From positions 1 through 64,000 of the forward strand of contig JAUIRK010000270.1 in assembly GCA_030549495.1 (NCBI GenBank): 64,000 nucleotides of DNA, given 5' to 3'. The translations under genes and the position numbers were made by a program. This document shows, piece after piece, positions 34,801-49,800 of this stretch. Every line of letters starts with the position of its first letter. Within the stretch, counting starts at the first letter, position 1. The notes under the pieces were generated by a model. It had not been told where the DNA came from and did not search any database. It saw nothing but the letters and a program-made list of their open reading frames with translations. Source of the DNA: Nectonema munidae. Lineage: Eukaryota; Nematomorpha; Nectonematoida; Nectonematidae.

Positions 34801-37800
34801 AATTGCATAGAAAATGTAACACATTTTCAATGTCCAACGTTACTTGACTCTAAAGCAGCAGTCAAAGCCTCCACCCTTCTACTGATTGTCATTTTAGAAG
34901 GCTGCAAATCTTTAAATCATTGAAATTAAAATAATGATTTGTTGAATACTTTGGTTTATTGCCTTCAAAAATTTACCTTCAAATAAGGAATTTTGTCTTT
35001 GCCTATTTTGCACTTTTGGGATCTTCCTATTTGTATCTAGACATTTGAAAGTCTTTCAATATTTCGGTTTTTTGGTATAGAAGGAGATGACTTATATATT
35101 AAAGAAAAATATTTTCGATCAACGCATATAAAAAGTACTTCTCTTGGCATTCATTATGAAAATGATGTTTTCGTTTTCTTTGCATTCATTTCAAACTTTA
35201 TTAACCTTTTGATCTTTTCAAGGATCAAAAATATAAGTATAAGTGGAAGGAAAGAGGAAATATTTTTTTGAATGAAGGAGGAGTGCTGGAAGATATCGAA
35301 TGGTGAGCTTTATGTGTAGTTTAAAGTGTTCTCTCAATTATTAATTTAAAGTAGGAAAACTTTTTTTCACAAAATTGAAAATAACGCTGCATTCAACGAA
35401 CACTTGTAGCATACTACTTCATTTTTGAAAGAGTAGGTGTACTTGCTCTTGTTTGAGTGGTTGTAACTCTTTCTTCAACAAAAATAAACAAGTAATCTTG
35501 TTGAATTTTTAAAGATTTAAGTTATAAATAATTTTTAAAGCTAAACAAATATTGAACCAAAAATTGAAAATACAGAAAATAAAAATTTTGTTATAAATTG
35601 TCAATTTTCTGATTATTATCCTAAATTCAAGTTTCTAATATAAACAAAGATTTAACGCAAAATTAAAAATGTCATTTCTAGGTGATTTTTCTTCAGAAGA
35701 AAAAGACATCCCGGCTGTTCACGAAAATAAAGAAAAAAGTCAAAAAGAATTTGCACAAGAAGCTTTAAGTGTTGTGGATGACCTGTTGAAGAAATTTGGG
35801 GATGTAAATGTCTTGTAACCCCTTCTTTATACTTGCTCTTTCTAATCCCTTAAATGATCTTTCAGGATCCCGAATCTGTTGGAATTAATCAAGCGCATTA
35901 TCAACAGTTAGTAGTGATTGGGCAGTACTTGCGCAAACAACTTGATGCCCCTGGTTCAGACGGGATTACAGTGGATGCCAGAGTCGTTTCTCAACTTCAA
36001 GAACTTGCTGCTCAACTCTTTGGAAAGGTTTCATTCATTTAACTTCCCGACCTTGCTCTTGAAAAATCATCTTTTGTAGTATTGTCCTAAAAATTAATAT
36101 TTCATGGCGCTGAAAAATTAAAAAGACTTTAATTTACAATTAATTCTGTGATCCTAAAAATGATATGTTGCGTGCCTTGCCCACTCGAAAACCACTGATT
36201 TACACTTATTAAAAAATTGTATTCCAATATCTGAGATATTTTTTTCTGATCTATAGATGCGTTTTAGATATAATATGCGATACAAATTTTGGTTTCTAAC
36301 GCGTTATCTTTTTGAAAACCAACCGTCTGCTTATCTTTTTCAATGAATAACTTAAAGCATACGCTTTTTTATGCAACACTCGTCCTATCCTAATCGACTT
36401 AAAGAGCAAAGATGCAAATGCTTTCTTCACTTCTCATCATCTGGTTCTACAGTCCTATATCTCAATTTTTTTGTAGCCTTTTATTTTTCTAATTATTTCT
36501 TGCTTAAAAATTTTAGCTTAATTATACCTATTAGTCAACTCTCTGAAATCTGTAAGTTAGTTAGACTCTCAAAAAGGGTATACAATAAAGATAAAATTGT
36601 GCAAACAAAAACAAACAATAAATTAAGATTGCATTACTTCATTTTTATCAGCATCGTTCAAAAATAGTTTAAAAGCTAAATTGATACAAGCCACAAAAAT
36701 CTACAAAAAGTAAAATAACTTTTAACATTTTGCAATGATTTGCCTTTTATAATAACTTTTAAGGAAAAAAAGTCTATCAGAAAAAGTTATAGAGCTTCAA
36801 CAAAAACTAGAAATTTTTACAGCATAACTTAAGTTTTTTAAAAACTAATTTGACGTATCCCCACAGCATACTCTATGGGTGGCATAGCAGGTTGACTGAG
36901 ATGATGGACTCAGCACAGAAGCTTAAAAATAAATCTTTAAGCTATATTTGATGTAGTAGTTCTTTCTCTCTAAATTTAAGAGGTTATATATATAAAAGTT
37001 GTATTAGATCAGGTTTAGTATATAGTGGCCAAAATTGGGCATTGAAAGAAGGCGAGAAAAGTAGATTAAATACAAGAGAAATAAGAATGCTCAGAAGTGT
37101 GTGTAATTTTAATTTAAAATCTAGAAAAAGTAATGGTAAAATAGAAATTTATGTCAAGTAAATGAAATAAATAATATATTAGAAAAGCAAAGGCTAATAT
37201 GGTTTGGCCATATAAATAGGAGATCGAAAAGAGAGTTTATAAAAAAAGGCTTACGAATTACAAAATGTAGGTAAGGGTAGACCAAAAATAACATGGGAAG
37301 AAGTAGTTAGAAAGATATGAAAAAAAATTAAAAAATTTAACAAATATTTATTTATAGTTGTAAAACCAGCCAAGCCTTAGCTCGTTGTTGTATTTGATTA
37401 CGCCGTTGTATAAAGCCTATGTATTTTTTCAGCTACTGTTACTCGCGCGACCATGTCTCACAACAATGTTCTTCGAAAAAAACAAACTTTTGATCGAAAA
37501 ACTTGTAAATGGAAGAACATTGTTGTGAGACATGATTGCGCGAGTGAAGAGCAACTGAAAAAATGCATATACAACGACGTAATCAAATGCAACAACGATC
37601 TAATAGATCGGAAAGCAGTGTATGATAACTTACTACATAAACTAAGAGACCTTTACTTATTTTAAAATAAATTAAAGGAGAATACAAAAAAGTATATTAT
37701 AATAATTTACTTGCAACGGCTTGTAAAATCTAAATAGAGTTTGATACGCTGATTGCAAATATGTAATCCATTTGGTCAACGTTGCAATTTTCACCATTTT

Positions 37801-40800
37801 ATCAAGTTCAAAGGCTAAAAAAGTATTGTAAAAACTTCAAATTTAAAATATTTATACATTTTCGTAATCAGTATAAAATTTGCTTTAAAATGCAATATTA
37901 AAATGGGAAAGTATATAAGTTTGAAATTTTTCAAAAATTTTGTAGGACCCTACAATTTAAAAAAAAAGTAAATAAAAAATATTTTCAAATTTTTTCACCG
38001 TAGTATGTTTATATATTAGGTATATTTTATGAATATGCAAAAAAATATGTAAATAAACTATTTTTAAACTGGGACCTTTATTTATACAGATATTGATTAC
38101 AAAGATATAAACACGAAGTAGTACAATTCATGGTATTAATAATGAAAAACACAATTGTTTTGATGTGACGGCTAACGTAATCGTAAAAGTTTACAAGACA
38201 TTGGAGTTAAATAAATGAAATACTAATAAGTTTTGATATCAAAATAACTTATCTCCATATATAAAGGATATATTTATCAAAATATATATGAAATAGATGA
38301 TTTTTCTGACTTATAAACATTTTTTAAATTTTTTGAAATTTCTTAACCCCAATCACTTTTTTCATAAATTATCGAAATTTTTTTTTATTTTTAAATTTTT
38401 CTTGAATGTCGTTTTTCTTGTAAATAGATCATATAAAGTAATGTTGTTTGAAATACAAAAGAACAAACAGAAGATATTTGTTATTCTGACCATAATTAAA
38501 TTTCAATAGGACATTGAAGAAGGTTTTATTTAAAAATTAAAAAAAAAGAACAAAATCAATCTGTGGAGTTTTTTGCCAACTAGTAGTCCTTCGCGCTAAG
38601 TTTATTTTGCAGGTCTTGCGAGTAAAAGACCGTTTGAAAGACTCACTAAATTTGCATTATTTTCTTTTGTCTTATGATGAATTTGGAGTATACACATATT
38701 TTCCCAATGATACTTAACAAATATGGAAAACGAGAAAAATGATCCTTCGTTTAACATAAATAAAAAACTAGAAATTGTAAGTCCTCTTGTATTCGATCCA
38801 TTTCACTAAGCGCACACTGTAAAAAACCCGGTTTCGGCTATTGAAGCCTCATCAGTTCCACTTTGTGTGTACAAACCATGATACATTCAATTCATAAGTA
38901 GATAAAAATGATCAAAGCGAACCATTACGGCTAGTTCTTGATCCTCACGCACAGCCATTAGACTGCACGCTTAGTCATGATTATCGAATACAAGAGAACT
39001 TACAATTTCTAGTTATACCCTGTGCGCACAATTAAGTATATAAATTTAAAAGATATGTTGAAGTTCTTAGGTTCACTTCTCTCTGCTTACAATATTTGAA
39101 GTTCAGAAAGAGATTATTCGTAAGTCTTTTCAACTTGAATGCAAACTTCTTTCATAAGCAATGTCTCGAAATAATTTTCAAAAAATAAAGCGTTACCTTC
39201 ACCTAGCCGATAATCAAAACTTGAAGAGTTCCAAAATGGCAAAGGTGAAACCTTTATACAATTTGTTAAATTTAAAGATGGCAATTCGGTGTTTTGTATG
39301 AAAATTTGTAAATTGACGAATCCGTATTTTGGGAGACACTCTTGTAACCAGTTCATCAAATCAAAGCCCATTAGATTTGGCTATAAAATATTGACGCTTT
39401 GCAGCTCAAACACCTTACTGTGTTGAAATATATGAAGGAAAATTTGATTATGGAATTGGACCACTGAGTATTAGAGTTGTAAACTCTATACTAAAAGTAT
39501 GTAAAACTCCTAATCATTAAATTTTTATGAATAACTTTTTTAGTTCATATGATTTGATGAAATCTTTAAGGGAAAGAAATTTTAGAGCAACTTGAAGCTT
39601 AAGAGAAAATAGGTTGAATAAATGTCCATTAATTGATACCAAAGAAATGAAAAATCTCGAAAGAGTTTCTTTTGACTTTAGATCAGATGGAGTTGTTGAA
39701 GTTGTTAAATGGCAGGATAATTCGGTAGTTACTCTTTGTAGCAATGTTGAAGTAGTTCGCCTCTTGGTAAAACTACAAGAGTAAAAGGAAAAATATCGTT
39801 TTAGTTCCTTTTCCGCATATTGCAAACGCATATAACATTGGAATTGATGGTGTAGATACTATGGATTTTTGCCGAGATGACTTTCAGCCAGACATATTTC
39901 CCAAAAAATGGTATTCGAACTTTATTAATGCAATTAATATTTCTGTTGTTTTTACTTGGAATTCTTTTCTCTTATATAAACATATAATAAAAAGATTTCA
40001 GAAGAGCTCTTGTAGAATGTTTTTTGACATGTGAAATCTTAATAAATGTCGAATCAAGACTTGGACCAAATTGTTTGATCTAAAATCCAGTAAGAAAAGA
40101 TCATGTCAAACTTACCTTTACCTATTTCTATAACGCCAAGAAAATGAGTAATTTGCAAAAAAAGTGCTCGAATTCAATGCTGCAAATGCTTTAACCTTCG
40201 CATGCCACTGTTGGGCTTTTGCTTATTTTAGATCAAAATTTCGAAATAAATATGTAAGGTAGTTTTAAAAGAACATGTAAATTTAAAGAGCTTTTAGATT
40301 AATTTATTTTTTTATACTTTTTTGAGTAAACTAATGGAATTTTAGAGCCAATATGTGGGTTCAAACCCAGAAACAAAATTTTAATTAAAAATTTTTTCTT
40401 CTTTTTCCCTCAAAATTTTAACAACAAGCTATTTTTTGGTAATTTAGACACACATTAAGTATTTTTGTAATTATATAATGATAAAATGTTATGCAAAAAA
40501 ATTAAGATTAACGTCATCTATAAATTTTTATTTTAAAAAAGTCTATTTGAACAGAAATAGTTGACAAATTACATAAACAGTGTACAAAAAATAAAAAATT
40601 GTTCGACATATCAGAGTGACAAGTAGGACATAACAGAAAATAATGTTTTTTACACAAAAAAAAACACTTTTGTGTACCTCTAGGTCTAGGTTTACACTTC
40701 GGTATCGAACAATATCCCCTGCCAGTTGAACTACTTTCGACGTTTTCTCCTTGTGAAAAAAAGCCATAATATGATAAAATATTTTTGATGGGCCTATAAA

Positions 40801-43800
40801 TTTGTGAAACCTTAGAGCGAATGAGTATTGAGTAAAGTTTGAGGGATAAATACTTCAAAAAAAAATTTTCTGTCGCCTTCTCCAAGAGTTGAAAGATTTT
40901 TATTATAATTAAAATTGTAAATCACCCAAGAGTTGAAAGCTGCAATATCCAAATAATTAGTGAAAATGGCCATGGTCCATCTTCTTCTAGGTTTATAAGA
41001 AGTGAAATCTCTTGCCATTCTATTTAAATTATCTACACCAACTTTATACTTATTATATAGTACTAAACTTTCTGGTTTGTTTTTTATTGAAGTTATCGCA
41101 ACACCCTTAGTATGTTGAGATGATAAAACATAAACGGCTCATAGCATGCTTCATTGGTATGTATATAGAAATAGATGCACATTCAGAATAAACCATTTAC
41201 TCTCGGTTTCTTGTAAACTCAAATTGTGTATGTACTTTGGTAAAAATCCGTCGAGAAAAACTCTACAACCTTGCGGCAAGTTGCATCCCGTGATCAAAGG
41301 TTTACAAATTTCTAAACTAGAAAAGTAATTTCTATCAGTCAATCCAGAAATGTAAATTTCTGGCTTCATAACATAAAAAGTATTAGCATCGTTCAAATGG
41401 TATATTTTTATGCCATAGTGACCAGATTTACTTTTTTCATATATTTTGACTGGGCATGCTCCTCTAAACTTCACTAGTTGTTCATCAATAGTGACGGCAT
41501 CTAGTCGGGTCCAGTATCTGTAACAGTTTTCAAAAAATTTATCATGAATTACTCTGACAGCAGACAATTTATCATTTTGATTTCTATGTTCAAAACTATC
41601 AAAACGAATACAAATATTTATAACATTCGTTTTCCCATTGCTGCTCGTAAAAACGGATCGCCATTCATAGAGAAAAGATGTCGTGTTGCTATTCTCTAGT
41701 ATTTAGCTTTCCCGATGTGAATAAGACATCCAAAATACGCTAATAGGTCTCTAATTTTAAATCTTTCGTAGCAACTTTCTCGGAAAAGTATTTCTTAACT
41801 CTTCCCATTTTGGAGTTCTTTTGCTAAAATAAATTACTGTTACTAATACCTCTACATTACATTTACATGAAGTTATAAAAATAATTATAAAATTACTTAT
41901 AATTTTCTTCTGCCTTTTTTCGTCATTTCCAAAATATGATTGATCAAAGCAATATCCAAAAATAGATTGAAGATTTATTACATCTTCCAAAATTTTTGCT
42001 TCATTTGTGGGACCATAAGGACAAGTTGCGACAATTCCGAGCTTGGATATGACCGATAATATTATTTTGAGGTTCTCAGAAGAATTTAGTTCCATCGGGA
42101 ACTAACAAGTTTTCGTCTGTTTCATCTTCTAGTGTTTCTCCGTCTTCTTCAAATTCTTCTGGAAAGCGTTCTCTTGAAGTCCTTCGTCAACTATATCTGA
42201 GGCTGAATCGTCTGAGCAGAACGAATACTCAACAGACTCAGTAGGGGAAGAAGTTGAATCATTTGATGAGAACTCCATGGATGTAACAAGATAGAAACAA
42301 GTAAAGTGACAACAAATTGTAATGAAGAAGCAAAAATCTTTTGATGATGAGAAATTTACACCAAACTTCTTATGGCGTGTTTCTATCACCAATCACAACG
42401 TCTAAATAAATGCCGCTTTCAAAAACTATTTCAATTATTGAATATGACTGCACAACGTGTTCTGAGATCACAACGTCAAAATCTTCGTCTCTTGCAAACC
42501 AAGCGAGTGAACAAATGTTGTTTTCGGATTTTTTTACCAGCCTTGATTATATTAAGCCGTATGAATATAATTTGTATATTCTCTTATTTTCCTTCACCAT
42601 TGTTTGACGTCATTATAAGCAAGCTGTAAATATTTTTCTTGGTGAAAAAAACATAGGGGTTTTTTGATTGATATAATGCAGGAGTGCCCATTGCGTCGAA
42701 CGAAAGGCATTGTGAGTAGATCGCATGGCATTGAAAAAGTAAACGTAAGCCTATCGTCCGCTCCCACCATAAAATTTGCCATGAAACAATTTTTTTTATA
42801 AGTTCATGCAGTAATGCAAAAGGTAACACCAACAAATATTGAACATATAAATAGACATATAATATAATATTTTTATAGTAGGTAGATCATTTTGACTAGA
42901 TCATTTTATAAGTAGCTCGCATGCTAAAAAAGTGTGAGCACGCCTGCATGTAACAGACAGAAGCGTAAGGATACGACAGAGCAACTTTTTTTGAAAAGGG
43001 ATTCAGTCATTCTTCACTACATTCTACTATTTTTCGAATATTTCGGAATTTATTATAATACTTCTTCGCCGACCATTTTTTTTGTTTATCTCGTGTTTTT
43101 CATTTTTATGTTATCCTCAACATTTATATATATTTTTCACTATGTATCATTTATTGTTTTTTTACACCAAAGTTTAAAACTTTGAACCCGTAAAACGACT
43201 AAATACTGGAACTCAAACTTTTGCATTTTTCAAATTGTACTAAAACATAAGATTTGCGTTATAGATGGCGTTAAGTAAAAATAAGAAAAAGATGAAAAAT
43301 GTTTTATTTCAGATCATCGAAGTTTTGAAAATTTTTGACTCAAAAACATATAAAAATGACAAAAATAGTTGAAAATTCAACTCATTTCTTCGAAAAATCA
43401 ACCAAATCTACATATTCTTAATGGAAAATTTTTTAGAGCAAACATGCGCTTTTTACTCCATTATGGTGGTATCCGTGTACTGTCTATTCACTGTGGCATG
43501 CGAAGTCCATTTAAATGATTGTTTTCAAAAATATTATAAATGAATTTTTGATATCATTTAAACCCAATGTCTACATATATAAAAAAATGTTAAAAATAAT
43601 TTTTTTTTCAAATTTATTTTAGAATGTTTTTTATCAAATAATTGAAAGGTTGTATGCAAATTTTTGACTTATATATTTTTTTCATCACTTGGGTAATATA
43701 GATTAAAGCTATGAAGCCAACCCTCACTGCATTTAAATTCGTGATGATTTAAATCCAAGGTATATTTTAGGGCCTTAGCCAAAAGTACAGTTCCTGAAAT

Positions 43801-46800
43801 AGGAATGTTTTATGATCTAGCATTTTTGAAGCAAAGGAACCAAAGGGCCTTTTCGACATCGGGGTAAAGTCTCTTTCTTATTATTTTACGCCTTGTTTTT
43901 CACTTTTCTAGGCAGAATCCTTGATTTTATGCGAAGATTTCAGCCAAGTTATCAGTGTTAAATTAAGCACCACTTTAAAATCATGAATTATTGCTGATTT
44001 TGATTTTACACTTAGCAGCTAAAGAGCAGGAATAGCACGATGCTTTGTGCCAATATCAACATTTTTGCGTTTAGAACACGTAGGCACGCACCTCCATAAG
44101 AACAATTTTTAAAGGAAAAAAAATGAGTAATGAAAAGGGCATCATTTATTTAAAATGTGTCTGCTTGTGTATTAGTACAAAACTATTATTGCTTTTATAA
44201 TAAAAGCATATTCATTTCATGCTGCGTTATTAGGTGACTGATTGACTGTTTAACAGCAACCCAAAATTATAAGCTAGTTTCTGTATTAGCAAGTTAGTCT
44301 TATGGATAAAACGTCATTTCATCTATTAGTCTTATGGATAAAACGTCATTTCATCTAAACGAGAAACAAATGCTTTCATCATTGCTTTAATGCTAAAGCC
44401 TTTTTTGAAGCATTGCTTCTTCACAATTTTATCCTTTGTATAAGTAAAATGTATACTAAAGAGTTAGTTCTTACATAAGTTATACAAAATTATAAACGAG
44501 GTTTCTTAGGTCTAATTTTTGTGTTAATTTTGTACAGGGTATTGGGAATGGAGAAAGAGTTCATATTAAGCGAGTTCGCAATAACGCGATTTTACCGTAG
44601 TTATATTTTTCAAAGACTCTAATAATATCATTAGTAAATAAATTCTGCTCAAAATTTTTCTAGTATTTAATATTTTCAGGAAATTATTTCTAAGAGACGC
44701 TTTGTGCAGTGAATTTTAACGTTGACGCTTTAGCTTTTGTTCTTGGTACATTTCTGCACTACTATAGATAACAGATAAACTAACTGGATACGAACACACA
44801 CTCTGTTTCTACAAATATCTTAGTTCTATTAAAAATAAAAATGCATCAATTTTTTCTATTTTCTACAATTTATTTTATCGGTGATATTATGCAGACTAAA
44901 AGATAATGTTGTTTGCAACGTTAAATTTCAATGGGGACACTAAAATCGCCATATACACTATATTAAAGCTTTATTTGAATATTAATTACCACTGTTCTAA
45001 GTGTTCCTGCCATGAAGTTTTAACATTCTTTTATTTTAGGTTACTCAAAACCTTAATTTGTGCTCAATCAAAGATGCCGAACCCGCCAAAAACAACAAAA
45101 TAAACGCAATTTCTAAATTTCAACAAAAGGAAACAGAAAGCGAATCCATTTTAGGTTTCAATAAAGTAAAGCTCTAAAACTATGCCTTAGTCCCTTTTAT
45201 CATCACCGAACGTTATGCTTTATTGTTTCATCAATTAGAAGTTATTGGAGTTTGATTATGAAGATGATGTAAAGACTATAGACGCCCAACTAAATGAACC
45301 ATCGCCTAAAAGCACCCTAGTCATAACATCTAATCCGATCAATGAGTACCATTTTTAGAAGTATATAATCATTTGATCAAATTAACTGCAATTTTTAGAG
45401 CAGCAAACAGCATTCTTTCTAATCCGCAGCTTGTTCAACAACTACAACAAATGCAGCAAGTTCAGCCCATCAAAATCGAAGACACTAGGAATATTCCTCA
45501 AGCTATTCGACAACAGATTCTAAATAAACAAAAAGTGGAAATCCATACCAAAATTATAGTACAACACTATTTTCGCCCTTTCCTGTCAAACATCATTTGT
45601 AATATAAACTAAAAGTGTTCATATAATAATGCACAATACATTTTTGTCAGCATTCAAAATAAGCCAAAAATAGTAAATAAATTTAGGATGTATTTGACAC
45701 CGCTTTTCAAGTTTTTGAGGTTAAAAAAGTAATTATTTTCATGATTCAATAAAACAAAGCTTTTTTCATCAAGTCAATTAAATCATATTTTGTGCCCAAT
45801 TTACAATTTTTTTTAATCAAAAGTTTTAATTTAAATATTTTCAAAAACATTTATTAGCGTACCTATTGTGTGTACAATGGTATATACAAAATCAAATACA
45901 AATCAAACGTTATTATATATGTAAGTAACAAATTCTATCTCCACCAAGAATAAGGAATTTTATATTGATTCGAATAAAAACAGCTTACTGTAAAAAATTA
46001 TAAGTATAAATATTACCAAACTTACTATTAATTAGTATTTTAGTTCTATATAGTAGCGTAGCAATTAACTAAGACAAAAGCTAAAGCGTCAACATTAAAA
46101 TTCACTGACACAAAGCGTCTTTTAGAAATAATTTCCTCAAAAACCGTCAATAGTGTGTGTGGGTGAGTACTCTAGACGCGACATTCACAGGTCTGCGTTT
46201 CAAATCCCAGTCCCGGAAAAATATTTTCAGGAAATTATTTCTAAAAGACGCTTTGTGCAGTTGATTTTAACGTTGACGCTTTCGCCTGTGTCTTAGTACA
46301 TTCCTGGGCTACTATATACAACAGATAAACTAGCAGGACACGAACACACACTCTGTTTTTACAAATATCTTAGTTCTATTAAAAATAAAAATGCATTATG
46401 TAGATTAGTTATGATTTAAAATAATTAAATGTATTTAAGTTTTATTTATTAAATATAACCATTTTAATTAAATGACTAACTCTTTAACCCTCATCCCTAC
46501 ACTAAACTGTACATGCATTTTTATACAACCTACTACAATTTGTAATATAGGCCTACATGATTAAAAACCTTATATATTTTTATTTTTTCAGCCCACAACA
46601 AATTAAAAGCTTATACCTATTATGTTTAATATGTTATACATGTAATGTTTCAAATTTTTTATTTTTTTATTGAAAAAAATATCTTTTATACAAAGCTTTT
46701 AAAGTTTTATTATTTTGAATTTCCACATAAAACACAAAATTCTTTTTTAATTTGCAGCCGATGATTAGGACAAACACTTATACTGCAAACTGAACACACA

Positions 46801-49800
46801 CTTCTGCATGACTTTTTACAAAATTTACAAGGCTTAGCATAGCACACGGATTTTCTTTTGGGTATGGTGTTTTCAACTTGAATGTATCCAACAATGAGTC
46901 CAGCTTCTTTTATTCCTGTAAATAAACTTTGACACATAAATCTTTTTGAAGCATATGGAAAAGCTAAATTATATGATAAAGATTTTAATAATGCTTTCCT
47001 TGTTTTGTTGTATCCATTTTTAGACAACAAAATATATGAATTATGCCAACATACATCAACTATGCAAGAGTTTACCAGCATTGGCCATCTATTTGTCTTT
47101 CTTCTCGAAGAAAATTCTTCTATCAAAGAATCCATCAAGTCAACTCGACATTTACCTTTATTATAGTCTAAAATTAGACAAGGCTTTTTGTCTATTCTGT
47201 CAGATATTTCTACATGCATATATGACGAGGTCAACATTAGTACATTTTTATTTTTTTTGGAAAGTATGAACACAAAGAAATTTTATTTTCGTGGATAAAG
47301 AGCTATTGTTGAATAAATATTTTGGTTTTTTGTGTTTTTTAGTAATGCAGGAACCTCTTTTCTTGACTTGTTTAAAGTTCCAAGTAGCGTTAAATTTGAG
47401 GTTAATAATTGCTTTGCTAAATTGTGTGATGTGAAATAGCGATATGTAACAATGTCTCTATCAGAATTAATAAAAAGCTTTGTTAGATCAATTACAACTT
47501 TTGTTTCCAAGTTATATTTTATCGTTCCGTCTTCATTTTTTCCAGAGTAAATAACAGTAAGAGCAAAACCTGAAGAAGCCTCACAGCACCAAAAAATTTT
47601 GAGACCATATTTTCGTGGTTTCTTTGATATGAAGGTTTTACCAGGACAATGACCGCGATATCCATAAAGCTGCTCATCCACTGTTAATGTCTCTTTCGGA
47701 ATAAGAAACTTTGGCAAATTACTATGAAAACTCTCCCAAATTTCTCTCACAGTGGTGAGTCTATCTTTCTTTTGCCTTTCAGCTCGTTCTCTAAAGTTAT
47801 CGAATCTTAGACATTTTAGAAAGAATTGAAACCTTTGGGAACCAATTGTTGCTTTATAAAAGGGTCTACTATCACTAGGAGACCATAAGTCTTGCAGCGA
47901 AGACATGTTATCACGATCTAAACCTGCTCTGATCAGAATAGCGTAACAAGCTTTCAACTCTTCGCTAGTAAAATTTTCATGTATGAAGGATATTTGTTTT
48001 TTTATTCTTTATCATGTATTTTCGAACTTCAACATTCACTTTTTGAATTGTAAAATATGTAAAAACATGTCTTCTTTATAAAACAGTGAGAATGATTCTA
48101 CTTCATCTTTGGGATTGCACAAAACTCTAGCTTTTTCTTTCAAAATATTTCTTGAAAGTGCGTGATTGGGATTTGGAGTTTTTGTGTATTTTATATCATT
48201 GCAATAAACATCAGCTCTCTTTTCGCTGTCTTTTGATTCTGAAGAATCCCAGATTTTATCTTCATCGGAGCTTTCAGTTTCATCTTGAGAAGAATTTTCA
48301 ATAAAAACATAAATATTGCCTTCATCTAAATTTTTCTGATTACTACCTCCAGGTTCACCATGACTTGACTCATATTCAATAAAAGCATCAGTTATTGTAG
48401 TATCAGAAGCTTGTTTCGCGACTTCAACATCAAATTCCTCATTTAGTAAAAGCAATGCACAAGCGAGTTGAAAAGAAGATCTATTGTATTTTTTCATCTA
48501 CAGAGAGAAAAACGTAACGAGAAAGTAAAATAAAAAAGAAGATATGACAACAGGAAAACAAAGTAATTAATAATGTGAAAGTATTTAGTCAATCAAAATG
48601 TTAACAACAGATGTTATACATACGCAAAAAAGATTAGATGCTTTTTTCCTGCTATACTACAAAATGTAGTAGGTTGTAGGTTTTGACATATATTTGCTCC
48701 TATTTTTGATTGATGCAACATATGAAATTAAAGTTGCTTACATTAAAAACTATCAATTTTAATGTGTACCAGCCTATGATGTCAAATTCTAATATAGTTC
48801 AACATTTGCACAATATATCTTTAATTTATTTACAACTACAAATGTAGCAGCTTGTAGGAATGCGGGTTAAGCTATGCTCATTTATAGGTCATTATTGAAA
48901 CTGTTAGCTTTTTTTCCTTTGAAATATTACGAATCTTTGGTATTAACACTTGATAAGTCACTACTATCCTATTAAAACATTCGTCTTCATTAATTCTAAA
49001 AAACTACACAGTTTTTCGTACTGTCCATTTTAATCTGTTTTAACCGATTTGCTTAGATATCATGTATATAAAAAGTTAAAATCTTCCCTAGTTTGTATCT
49101 TAAATCACAAAATTGCTAAGTTTCAATCAAAAATTAAAGAAAAGTAATTGCAAAAAATAGAAATTTCAAGTCTTTATTTTTATAGTTTTTATTATTATAA
49201 CTATAAATTGTGAAAAGTTTTTTTGCCATTACAATTTTTAAACATAAAAAAGCACACATCGTGTTTTCATCTCTTTGTATATATTATGCATGAAGGGGGC
49301 GTGAGTAAGGTTGGTTAGATACTGGGTTTCGAAACTCAAGGTGTGAGTTCAATCCCGCATCAAGCCTCCCTTTCTCATACAATGTGAACAGTAACATAGC
49401 AAATGTTGTCCATACCACTATTGTTGTTGAAAGAGCAGTTAGCACCTAGCAAGCTTTCTCTTCTGGACACAAATCTCCGGTTACCATCGAGTGTACTAAT
49501 GTAACTAATATGTAAAATTCATTTAGCCTCTATTTCCTCTTTCATTTTCTAACACTTCTCTCTATAGCCGACGGGCCAATTCTCCGTAAATACGTATTTT
49601 CTTATTTTATTGAGTGCATAGCTTATTAAATTATTAACATGATTAAAGAATGATTGAACAATTAAATTTATTTACCTCATTTTAGCATAACTTTTTAGCC
49701 TTTTAACCATCATCCCTAGACTGAAATTAGCACCCGTTTTCTTTGTAGTATATACTCATAACAATATAAAAACATTGTATACCTTTTATATTCAGTACAT

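Noticed and set aside
39114-39831. Two - strand open frames
   Set aside because: The + strand carries readable piggyBac transposase blocks here; the - strand frames are shadows.
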